From Nitrospira sp. (lineage in GTDB: Bacteria > Nitrospirota > Nitrospiria > Nitrospirales > Nitrospiraceae), in NCBI GenBank assembly GCA_030456405.1, contig JAKDNQ010000045.1:1-13232 (forward strand): a stretch of DNA of 13,232 nt. The letters run 5' to 3'. Below the pieces are notes generated by a model, which was not told the origin of the DNA, searched no databases, and saw only the letters and a program-made list of their open reading frames with translations. The first letter of the stretch is position 1, and every line of letters starts with the position of its first letter. Shown here in pieces: positions 1-5,874 of the stretch. Made by a program: the position numbers and the translations under genes.

Positions 1-130
1 CGCCCTACCCTCCGATTGCTTCGCAATCGATTTCCCGAGACGTGCCATTAGCCCGAGGGGAGTCTTCGACCCCGCCTTGCGCGAGTAGGAGCCCAAGTCG
101 TCTTACTTTCCCGGCTTCCATTGACTCAGT
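1..130. other. Non-coding left edge with two small hairpins
   Basis: I see no credible gene here. An open frame on the minus strand runs through it, but it is out of frame with, and overlaps, the methyltransferase gene and has a low-complexity shadow composition. A perfect 7-bp stem, CGATTGC / GCAATCG with a TTC loop, lies at 13-29. A second small hairpin lies near 57-73 (GGG.GTC / GAC.CCC around a TTC loop). Together with the large inverted repeat at 131-227 this looks like a stack of palindromic intergenic repeat pieces downstream of the minus-strand methyltransferase gene. There is no T-run that would make a classical intrinsic terminator. Confidence 0.5.
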
Positions 131-227
131 ACAGGGTGGCGTGGCTAGTCCCAACTGCGGCCCGTCGAACGAGCACATTCTGATCGTGCGCGTTCCGGGA
201 GCACAGGGACTGGCCATGCCACCCTGT
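131..227. repeat. 97-nt imperfect palindrome (nested inverted repeat)
   Basis: The outer arms are 131-152 and 206-227: 22 bp, pairing with two mismatches (ACAGGGTGGCGTGGCTAGTC versus the complement of GACTGGCCATGCCACCCTGT). Nested inside are the arms GAACGAGCAC (168-177) and GTGCGCGTTC (186-195), pairing with one mismatch around the loop ATTCTGAT. The right edge is 4 nt beyond the stop codon of the minus-strand methyltransferase gene, so the folded RNA would sit at that gene's 3' end and could stabilise or end the transcript. No U-tract follows. A partial copy of the inner segment recurs at 13211-13232, which indicates a dispersed repeat family. Confidence 0.75.
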
Positions 228-231
228 TCTC

Positions 232-1722
232 CTACTTCTGCGAATACCACCGATAGCCTTTGTTCTCCGAGAAGCTGGCTTTCGGAGCCCCGCCGGGCTT
301 TTCGAGTAGCAAAACTTTGAAGTCGAGGAGGCCGAACCATGCAGGATCTGCCACGTCGTGGTAGTGACAGCCGTGGAGTTTCTGGAGCATGTCGCCCAGA
401 GTATTCTGTAGTTCCTTCTCCGTGTACGCTCGCACGATGAACGGTGTGCTCATGGCCTGGCAGAACCGCTGAATGGTATAGGCTGCGCCGGTACAGAGCA
501 CTTTGGTGTCCGGTTTGATGCCGAGGAACTGAGGTAGCGAAAGATAGCGCTCTTGAAAGCCCAACCAGCGGATTGACTGGCGTAGGTGGCTGTACTGGAC
601 TTCGTATTCCGTGTGGCCCGGCAGCTTGACCGGCGCCGGCCAACCTTCTTCGATCCCAAATTCGGTGAGAAAGGCCCTGCCGCCTGGCTTCAACACTCGC
701 CACAGTTCTGCCACGAATCGAAAGGGGCCGAGGTTGAAGATTACGTCCTCTGGCAGGTTCTGGCCCAGGGGCAGCCGCACACGCCTGATCCAATCCAACG
801 CTTCCTGATGCGGTGGCGTCGTGCCTGTTCTATTGAGGAGTTCCTCCTTAGTCAACTTCACCGGAGTCATGTCGGCCATGTTTTCGTTGTCGATAATGAG
901 GTCGACGGAGTTGTTCTTGAAGGGCAACCATTCGGCATTGGCGCGGGTGCCAATGCCGCTCCAACCTCCGGCTTTGGCGCGAGTGACTTGCAGGTTGAGG
1001 AAGGGTTGGGTGATGTCGAGGGAGATGTACCGCATGGTTTGCTTTTCAAAAGGCAAGAGTTCCTTGCCCAACTCGCGGGCGAGGTAGCCAAGTCCCCCAC
1101 CCACTTCCATGATGATGCGAGGCTTGGGTGTGAACCAGCCTAGCTTTCGCAATTGCTTCATGAGCAGCCGGCCATAGGTCAAGCCGTTGAGCGCGTCGTT
1201 CGGCTCCCGGAAAAGATGCGAAACGGTAGTTTCGATCAGGTCGAAGTGGCCGTCGTCTTTACCGCTGTCGCTGAGTTCGTGGTGATGAAAGTCTTCGAGA
1301 TGTTCTTCGCCTTCGAATCCTTCCTGTCCTGACCAGCCTTCCCGAACCTGTTGGAGGAGTAGATCCCATTTGGCCTTATGCCGGTGCCCGCCCGGTGGCT
1401 CTGTGCCATAGTAACAAAAAGAGTAGGTGGGCAGAGCCCAATGTTCTAAGTGCCATTGGCCCGGCTGTCCGTCTGGGCCACAGACTCGTGTCCCGTATTT
1501 ATCCACCAGCGCACCCACGGTTGTATGGCCGTTCATCGCCTGTAACAGCTCCAGACCGGTGCGATTCAGCCGTACGACCGGCAGATTGTCATCGAGGGGA
1601 GCGAACCACCATTCGTCGTTGTGGTGTTGATAGGCGACGAGATCAGGAATGCGCCACGTCAGGAGGTTGAGCGTTTCCCCGGTGAGGCTGAGTGGTTCGT
1701 GAGCAACGACAGCTGGCTTCAT
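232..1722 (-). CDS. PqqD-like domain / SAM-dependent methyltransferase fusion protein
   Basis: This 496-aa protein has two recognisable parts. Residues about 40-77 (LPVVRLNRTGLELLQAMNG and on to LVDKYG) resemble a PqqD-like winged-helix domain, the fold used as the RiPP recognition element that holds a precursor peptide. Residues about 200-356 form a class I SAM-dependent methyltransferase core: glycine-rich motif I EVGGGLGYLA (206-215), acidic ribose-binding D236 in SLDIT, a motif around 261-285 (ANAEWLPFKNNSVDLIIDNE), and LKPGGRAFLTEFG (344-356). A histidine cluster HHH lies at 146-148, and GCHYHD lies near the C-terminus. The start is the first ATG; the upstream bases show no clear ribosome binding site, so the start is only moderately certain. 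No precursor peptide, radical SAM enzyme or other RiPP gene is visible beside it. The substrate is unknown; it could be a peptide, a small molecule or another target. Confidence 0.8.
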   Translation of the reverse strand: MKPAVVAHEPLSLTGETLNLLTWRIPDLVAYQHHNDEWWFAPLDDNLPVVRLNRTGLELLQAMNGHTTVGALVDKYGTRVCGPDGQPGQWHLEHWALPTYSFCYYGTEPPGGHRHKAKWDLLLQQVREGWSGQEGFEGEEHLEDFHHHELSDSGKDDGHFDLIETTVSHLFREPNDALNGLTYGRLLMKQLRKLGWFTPKPRIIMEVGGGLGYLARELGKELLPFEKQTMRYISLDITQPFLNLQVTRAKAGGWSGIGTRANAEWLPFKNNSVDLIIDNENMADMTPVKLTKEELLNRTGTTPPHQEALDWIRRVRLPLGQNLPEDVIFNLGPFRFVAELWRVLKPGGRAFLTEFGIEEGWPAPVKLPGHTEYEVQYSHLRQSIRWLGFQERYLSLPQFLGIKPDTKVLCTGAAYTIQRFCQAMSTPFIVRAYTEKELQNTLGDMLQKLHGCHYHDVADPAWFGLLDFKVLLLEKPGGAPKASFSENKGYRWYSQK

Positions 1723-1801
1723 GATCGGCGTGACTGGGTTATGCGCCGCAGCCTACACGGCGGGCTGGGATTCTCGCAAGACCCGTGCGTGGGAGGGCGG
1801 A

Positions 1802-1902
1802 GCTTATAGCGAATTGCTAATGGCGTATAGCACAACCAAAGAAAGTCCGTCATTTCCTACGCATGCTCTTGGCCATAAGCCATACGCGATATGCTATATG
1901 CT
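1802..1902. repeat. Inverted pair of TATAGC/TATGGC-type repeat segments
   Basis: The gap between the methyltransferase and cupredoxin genes (1723-1933) contains two A/T-rich segments built from TATAGC, TATGGC and TATGCG units. They lie at about 1802-1831 and, in opposite orientation, about 1870-1902 (GGCCATAAGCCATACGCGAT and the following bases). They could fold back on each other imperfectly. I see no gene and no convincing promoter in this gap. The role is unknown; it could be a simple intergenic repeat or a site that ends or protects the cupredoxin mRNA, which runs through it on the minus strand. Confidence 0.4.
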
Positions 1903-1933
1903 CTTTTCTTCGGGCGAGGTGTGATCGAGGGCT

Positions 1934-2305
1934 TTATAGCTCGGAGGGGACTAACGTGTCAGTGACGATAACGACTCCGTGCATGATCGGATGGACGCGG
2001 CAGAGGTAAGGGTAGTGGCCGGGAGGCAATCCCTGCAGTGTGAAGCTGCCGCTTGGCCGGACGATCCCGGAATCGAATGCGCAGGCGTTCCCATCTTCCA
2101 TACAACCCAAATGCGTGATCGTATGATCGGTGGCTGTGGGGTTGTCCCATCTGATGGGGACTCCGCTGGATACGGTGGCTGACTTTGGGACAAAATAGGG
2201 TGACCCGCTATCGATGACGATGGCGGTGTACGGCGGCGTGGCGGTGGTTGGCCAGGCTGTGAAGAGTCCCAGCGATAAGACGGCGATGATCATCCGTATC
2301 TTCAT
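1934..2305 (-). CDS. Secreted type 1 copper protein (cupredoxin, plastocyanin-like)
   Basis: A 123-aa exported blue-copper protein. Residues 1-22 form a signal peptide (KIR, then a hydrophobic run IIAVLSLGLFTAW). The mature part is a small beta-barrel with the expected copper ligands: H61 in DHTITH, then C102, H105 and M108 in LCRVHPIMHG, the C-x2-H-x2-M order of plastocyanin-type sites. C68 and C75 could form a disulphide. It would act in the periplasm as an electron carrier or copper binder; the redox partner is not identifiable here. The chosen ATG gives a clean signal peptide. In-frame upstream starts at 2338 (ATG) and 2347 (TTG) would add 11 or 14 residues in front of it. The ribosome binding site is weak in all cases. 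It stands alone, reading away from the H1-like gene. Confidence 0.85.
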   Translation of the reverse strand: MKIRMIIAVLSLGLFTAWPTTATPPYTAIVIDSGSPYFVPKSATVSSGVPIRWDNPTATDHTITHLGCMEDGNACAFDSGIVRPSGSFTLQGLPPGHYPYLCRVHPIMHGVVIVTDTLVPSEL

Positions 2306-2646
2306 GGTCGTTCTTGTAAAGCGATTGCATTGTACCATTTCGATCAAGGGTGGAAGTGGTTTCAGCCCAGAAAGATTCTTGGCTCCCCTCTTGACCTCGT
2401 GGTGTGTTTATAGGATTCTCCCATCCGTTGAAATCAATCCTGGGAGTTGATGTGCAGGTCAATTGCTGCCTCACTCTGTTTCTGGTCTCTGGCGCACCCA
2501 GGGTGATGGACAGAATGTGGGTACCGGGAGTAAGAAAAGAGAAATTTTTGCCCTCCTGTGAGAGGTTGTCTGAGTTGCAAGATCCTTTAAGTTATGCTAG
2601 ATGGAGACCACATTAGACATCCAACGGATGAGAGAGGAGAATATCG
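2306..2646. promoter_or_regulatory. Divergent intergenic region between cupredoxin and H1-like genes
   Basis: These 341 bases contain no supported gene and must hold promoters for two genes reading apart. On the plus strand, TTGTCT at about 2565-2570 followed after 16 nt by TAAGTT is a weak candidate promoter. A clear ribosome binding site AGGAG lies at 2635-2639, 7 nt before the ATG of the H1-like gene. I could not pick a convincing promoter for the cupredoxin on the minus strand. Confidence 0.35.
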
Positions 2647-3156
2647 ATGGCGAAGATCAAGAAGAAGTCGGCGAAGAAGAGACCCGCGAAGGCGAAAGCC
2701 AAAGCAAAGCCTGCAGTGAAGAAAGCAGCCAAGAAGCCCGCGACAAAAAAGGCTGCCAAGAAGACGGTCAAGAAGGTCGTGAAGAAATCGGTCGCAAAGA
2801 AAAAGACCATGAAGCCGGCTAAAGCGATATCCAAGGCGAGTCAGAAGAAGCCTGAGGCTTTGAAGGGTTCAGCTAGTTCTTCGAAACCAGCGGCTCCAGC
2901 CATTGACAAGAAGTCTGCCAAGCCGTTCGCGGATGAGGAACGCCAGAAGTCGTTGTTCTCGCAGCCGGGGAGAGCATCGACGCTGAAAGACGCGGATCTT
3001 GATGACGACCTGGGCGATGATGATGTGGACCTCGCTGTCGAGGCCGATGAAGATGTGGAAGAAGAGCTCACGCTGGACGGGGATGATGAAGACGCCGATT
3101 TCACTGATAAACGAGAAGGCTTGCTAGACGACGCCGACGATTACCATACGCCTTGA
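2647..3156 (+). CDS. Histone H1-like Lys/Ala-rich protein with acidic C-terminal tail
   Basis: A 169-aa protein split by charge. Residues 2-70 are made of KKAAKK, KAKAKAKP and VKKVVKKS type repeats rich in Lys, Ala and Pro, as in bacterial histone H1-like and AlgP-type DNA-binding tails. Residues about 71-113 form a neutral Ser/Pro linker with a short FADEERQKSLFSQPGR stretch. Residues 115-166 are dominated by Asp and Glu (DLDDDLGDDDVDLAVEADED). No folded domain is recognised, and most of the chain is probably disordered. By analogy the basic half could bind DNA or RNA and the acidic half could modulate that binding or contact a partner. The start is supported by AGGAG 7 nt upstream. The gene is single; the next gene lies 135 nt away. 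Confidence 0.75.
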   Translation: MAKIKKKSAKKRPAKAKAKAKPAVKKAAKKPATKKAAKKTVKKVVKKSVAKKKTMKPAKAISKASQKKPEALKGSASSSKPAAPAIDKKSAKPFADEERQKSLFSQPGRASTLKDADLDDDLGDDDVDLAVEADEDVEEELTLDGDDEDADFTDKREGLLDDADDYHTP

Positions 3157-3178
3157 TACACCCCTGAGATGCCATTCT

Positions 3179-3201
3179 GGACGGCTCGGTTCGAGTCGTC
3201 C
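3179..3201 (+). other. Stable hairpin downstream of H1-like gene
   Basis: GGACGGCTCG (3179-3188) pairs with CGAGTCGTCC (3192-3201) around a 3-nt loop, with a single G-T wobble. It lies 22 nt after the H1-like stop codon. A T-run does not follow, so it is not a textbook intrinsic terminator. It may mark the 3' end of the mRNA or slow RNA decay. Confidence 0.45.
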
Positions 3202-3291
3202 GGGTGGATGACCATCTGGTCTGTTCCGATAACATGTTGGGTACCCCTCACGTGTATCGCCCTCCCGTGAGTGTTCTCCAACGAATGTCCA

Positions 3292-3741
3292 ATGAACCAT
3301 TTTCTGTTTGTGGCCGGGGCTCTGCGAGAACGGACCTCTGAGGAAAGCGCCGAGCTGCAACTCGGGCATGGCCTCTGGGGACTCTGCACTGAGCTGATCA
3401 GGAAGAACGTAGACGCCTATCTCGGTCCGGAATCCCGTGGCCTTGTGTATGTGTTGAAGGCTGGGCTTTGCGCGGAGTTTCAGCTGGTGCCGCCGGTGTT
3501 GGGGTTTTCAGATTTGGACGCATTCCTCAGCGACGAGTTGAGGACTGAAGCCAGGTTTGGCTTTGTGCATATCCACGGGGTACGCCGGATGGTTTGCTCG
3601 CCTGCTGCGAGTCACTCGTTGTTGCTCAACGTGTTGCAGATACCCGATCAAGCCGAACTCGCTCGACGGCTGAGGCTTGGCATGCATCGACTGACGCAAT
3701 CGGAGTACGACGAGATCATGAAAGGGACTACCATAGCTTAA
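3292..3741 (+). CDS. Hypothetical protein, possibly EVE/PUA-like
   Basis: A 149-aa cytoplasmic protein without signal peptide or membrane segment. I do not recognise it firmly. The opening NHFLFVAGALRERTSEE, the GHGLWGL segment (26-32), the central LVYVLKAGLCAEFQLVPPVL (51-70) and the ending LRLGMHRLTQSEYDEIM (127-143) loosely recall EVE/PUA-like domain proteins, which often open with a similar strand and close with a short helix of the type RRLTEEDYERI. That would suggest binding of modified bases or RNA, but key residues cannot be checked by eye. I chose the ATG at 3292; a GTG at 3271, right after an in-frame stop, would add 7 residues. No good ribosome binding site precedes either start. 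The gene ends 1 nt before the large palindrome at 3743. Confidence 0.6.
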   Translation: MNHFLFVAGALRERTSEESAELQLGHGLWGLCTELIRKNVDAYLGPESRGLVYVLKAGLCAEFQLVPPVLGFSDLDAFLSDELRTEARFGFVHIHGVRRMVCSPAASHSLLLNVLQIPDQAELARRLRLGMHRLTQSEYDEIMKGTTIA

Positions 3742-3742
3742 G

Positions 3743-3862
3743 AGGGCACTCAAAAAGGCTGTCCAGCAAGGCCGCAGCGAGCGAAGAGGCGAGGCGTACG
3801 CTTCGGTACGTTGAGCCTCTGAGCGATGCGAGAACGATGCTGGCGGGCTTTTTCAGTGCCCT
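3743..3862. repeat. 120-nt palindromic repeat between convergent genes
   Basis: The outer arms AGGGCACTCAAAAAGGC (3743-3759) and GCGGGCTTTTTCAGTGCCCT (3843-3862) are complementary apart from a few mismatches and continue inward through TCCAGCA / TGCTGG. Inside, GCAGCGAGCG pairs loosely with the complement of GAGCGATGCG, and GAGGCGAGGCGTAC with the complement of GTACGTTGAGCCTC around the tip loop GCTTCG. It starts 1 nt after one stop codon and ends 1 nt before the convergent one. On either strand the stem ends in GCTTTTTCAGTGCCCT, so it plausibly serves as a bidirectional terminator. From memory, near-identical elements recur in Nitrospira genomes; that is not verifiable here. Confidence 0.8.
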
Positions 3863-3863
3863 G

Positions 3864-4508
3864 TTAAATTCGTTGGCCTGTCATGAGCTGATACGCCTCA
3901 TCGATGGTCTCGATTTCCTTCACCGTCACATTGAGCTGAAATCCTAATTCGATTAAATTCCACCGCGGGTCATGCATCTGTCCGCTTGGAACTAACACCG
4001 TGCGATAGCCCTCTCGGACAGCGGCACGAATTTTATCCGGAATGCTGCCCACCGGGCCGATCCGTCCCCCTGGTTCAATGGTTCCGGTCAGGGCAATGCC
4101 TCGCTGAACATGGTCGCCCTTGAATAGGGCAATGAACCCCACAGCCATGGCTGCACCGGCGCTTGGGCCGTCGCTGCCTGTAGGTTGATAGGCCACCCCT
4201 TGCACAGAGACGGTTCCGCTATGTTGAACCGATGGTGTGCGTTCGACCGCATAGGCAAAGGCCTGGGCCATGGCTCCCAGATGATCGTTTCCCAGTCGCA
4301 CGCCGGCGAGAAGCCATTGCAGTTGAACTGGATTCGGCTCCGGTTTCTTGTCCCACCACATCATCAGAATTTCGAACACCCCCAGATTGTTCTGGTGAAT
4401 GGCCGCCAGGACTGGGAGTTCGATAGCCGTGTCCGCCGGGGTCGAGACCGGGACTCCCCACAGGAGGATGGTAATCAGTAGAGAGATCATAGCAAGATGG
4501 CGAGGCAT
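3864..4508 (-). CDS. Exported stand-alone Lon-type (S16) serine protease domain
   Basis: A 214-aa protein with an N-terminal signal peptide (residues 1 to about 26, hydrophobic core AMISLLITILLWGVPV). The rest corresponds to the proteolytic domain of Lon alone, with no AAA+ ATPase, no Lon N-domain and no PDZ domain. The catalytic serine is S116 in GPSAG (114-118), and the catalytic lysine is K159 in GPVGSIPDKIRAA. Their 43-residue spacing equals that of the S679-K722 pair in E. coli Lon. The conserved TGTIEPGGRIGPVG and REGYRTVLVP segments are also present. It probably cleaves proteins in the periplasm without ATP. The start is decided by AGGAGGT 5 nt before the ATG; the frame stays open upstream but is low-complexity. 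It reads convergently with the 149-aa protein and divergently from the pentapeptide-repeat gene. Confidence 0.85.
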   Translation of the reverse strand: MPRHLAMISLLITILLWGVPVSTPADTAIELPVLAAIHQNNLGVFEILMMWWDKKPEPNPVQLQWLLAGVRLGNDHLGAMAQAFAYAVERTPSVQHSGTVSVQGVAYQPTGSDGPSAGAAMAVGFIALFKGDHVQRGIALTGTIEPGGRIGPVGSIPDKIRAAVREGYRTVLVPSGQMHDPRWNLIELGFQLNVTVKEIETIDEAYQLMTGQRI

Positions 4509-4528
4509 CGTGGACCTCCTGGGAGGGT

Positions 4529-4616
4529 GGTCTATCTCGTCTATCTGGTCTGTCTGGTCGAAGAGGTCTGTCTCGAGCGAACTCGCACCAGATAGACAAG
4601 ACAGACGAGATAGACC
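4529..4616. repeat. Long inverted repeat in divergent promoter region
   Basis: Two 30-bp arms, 4529-4558 (GGTCTATCTCGTCTATCTGG and on) and 4587-4616 (ending GACAGACGAGATAGACC), are inverted copies with three mismatches, separated by a 28-nt loop. Each arm is itself built of GTCTATCT / GTCTGTCT units, so the left arm is pyrimidine-rich with scattered G and the right arm is its mirror. It lies 21 nt upstream of the start of the protease gene and about 110 nt upstream of the pentapeptide-repeat gene. It could be a protein-binding or cruciform-forming regulatory site, or a dispersed intergenic repeat. No clear -35/-10 pair was found near it. Confidence 0.75.
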
Positions 4617-4726
4617 AGATGAACCGGACGATCTGCTCGCAAAGTGTAGCAAATGCAGGTGGGCAGTACAGCGATTGGGCGGTCTTTGGCTTGCGTTAGG
4701 CCATGGCATTCCGTATAAGGGCGAGC

Positions 4727-5788
4727 ATGATGAATCGGATATGGTCCTGGATCGTACTAGGCGGGTTGGCCCTTCTCTGGCTTCCGCTTGGCTCCACGGC
4801 TTCGAACTGTCAGGTGGACACACCCGCGTCAGGGACAGGAACGGCGTTGACACGTCATCTGAGCGCCGGCTGCACGGAGCAAGAACGGGAAGCGCGTGTG
4901 GTGGATGCGGCGCAGATCCTGCAAGCCTTCAGGGAAGGGAAAGGGATTGACCTCTCTGGCGTCATTGTGCGCGGCGATCTGACGTTGGATCTATTGCCTG
5001 TGGGTTCGTTACCGTCTGAGCTAGAAGCAATGAAGGAGCTGCAGAGCCGTGAAATACGTGTAGTTCCCGGCTCCATGATGATCGCCGATTCGGTCGTGCG
5101 CGGAACAATCAAACACAGATCGGCTCAAGGGCTGTTGGTGGTAAAGGGGCCTGTGACGTTCAGCGGAACGAAGTTTGAACAGTTGGTGGATCTCTCTCGG
5201 TCGGTCTTTCTGCAGCCGGTGATATTGTCCGGGGCGGTGTTTTTGAAAGAAAGTTATTTTGTGCAGGGACGGTTTTTGCGTGAGGTCGTTGCTGAAAAAA
5301 CATCGTTCGGCCCGCACACGAGATTCCATCGATCGGTCTTCAAGGGGCCGGTGACATTCCAACAGTCGAGATTCAACGGGATGGCGGAGTTTTTGGAGGT
5401 GGATTTCGAAAAGGACGTGAATCTGTCCGGCGCCTATTTCAAATTGGGAACCGGATTTTCCGGGGGCCAATTTCAGGGTCTGGCGAATTTTTCCGAAGCC
5501 TCGTTCGATAGTCAGGCGTTTTTTACCTTTACACAGTTCGCCGGAGATGCAGACTTTCACCGAGCCACATTCCGATCGACAGCAGATTTTTCCAATGCTC
5601 AGTTCAAGGGACGAGAGGACTTCTCCAATACTTCCTTTGAAAAGGGTTCGCAGTTTACCAGCGCCAACGGATCGGCGCCCCCGCAGGCGCCCCCAGGCGG
5701 CAAGAACGAGTTTATACAATATGCCGCGGTTGTTATACTTCTGACGTTCAGTGTCTTGTTGATCGTCTATCGGATTCGGAAAGCCTAA
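4727..5788 (+). CDS. Exported, membrane-anchored pentapeptide-repeat protein
   Basis: A 353-aa protein. Residues 1-26 form a signal peptide (NRIWSWIVLGGLALLWLPLG). Residues about 57-135 are a non-repeat region with IDLSGVIVRGDLTLD. From about 136 to 315 it carries degenerate pentapeptide repeats with central Phe or Leu (for example VTFSGTKFEQLVDLS, VFKGPVTFQQSRFNG, ADFSNAQFKGREDFS), which should fold into a right-handed quadrilateral beta-helix. A Pro/Gly linker leads to a C-terminal membrane helix (about 331-347) ending in YRIRKA. The expected topology is a periplasmic helix anchored in the inner membrane. The start at 4727 follows AAGGG by about 6 nt; ATG 4730 and ATG 4703 are alternatives. 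It is divergent from the Lon-like protease and may share control with it. The function is not deducible. Confidence 0.85.
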   Translation: MMNRIWSWIVLGGLALLWLPLGSTASNCQVDTPASGTGTALTRHLSAGCTEQEREARVVDAAQILQAFREGKGIDLSGVIVRGDLTLDLLPVGSLPSELEAMKELQSREIRVVPGSMMIADSVVRGTIKHRSAQGLLVVKGPVTFSGTKFEQLVDLSRSVFLQPVILSGAVFLKESYFVQGRFLREVVAEKTSFGPHTRFHRSVFKGPVTFQQSRFNGMAEFLEVDFEKDVNLSGAYFKLGTGFSGGQFQGLANFSEASFDSQAFFTFTQFAGDADFHRATFRSTADFSNAQFKGREDFSNTSFEKGSQFTSANGSAPPQAPPGGKNEFIQYAAVVILLTFSVLLIVYRIRKA

Positions 5789-5838
5789 GCACCCTATGTC
5801 TCTTCTCTCATAGACCGCCACTACTAATAGATGAAAGC

Positions 5839-5867
5839 TTGCTCCACCTCCCTAAGTCTGGTATAAG
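5839..5867 (+). promoter_or_regulatory. Candidate extended -10 promoter for scpAB
   Basis: TTGCTC (5839-5844) is followed after exactly 17 nt by TATAAG (5862-5867), with the extended -10 TG dinucleotide at 5859-5860. The predicted transcription start, about 7 nt beyond the -10 box, would fall at about 5874, immediately before the GTG proposed as the scpA start. The mRNA would then be essentially leaderless. If scpA instead starts at TTG 5839, this match would lie inside the gene. Confidence 0.45.
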
Positions 5868-5874
5868 ACGGCCT

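Noticed and set aside
5..793. 262-codon open frame on the minus strand
   Set aside because: It overlaps the well-supported methyltransferase gene in another frame and its translation is rich in Arg, Ser, Pro and Gly with no known motif; it is a shadow.
586..1143. 185-codon open frame on the plus strand
   Set aside because: It lies antisense within the methyltransferase gene, with no recognisable domain.
3179..3201. Intrinsic terminator after the H1-like gene
   Set aside because: The hairpin is strong but no T-run follows, so it was kept only as a hairpin of unknown role.
4529..4616. CRISPR-like or tandem array
   Set aside because: The units are inverted arms of one palindrome with short simple-sequence units, not regular repeats with unique spacers.
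4509..4853. N-terminal extension of the Lon-like protease frame by 115 codons
   Set aside because: The extension translates the palindrome and low-complexity sequence (Ser/Arg/Asp rich), while AGGAGGT and a signal peptide mark the ATG at 4508.
5021..5821. 266-codon open frame on the minus strand
   Set aside because: It is antisense to the pentapeptide-repeat gene; its regular pattern is the mirror of the repeats.
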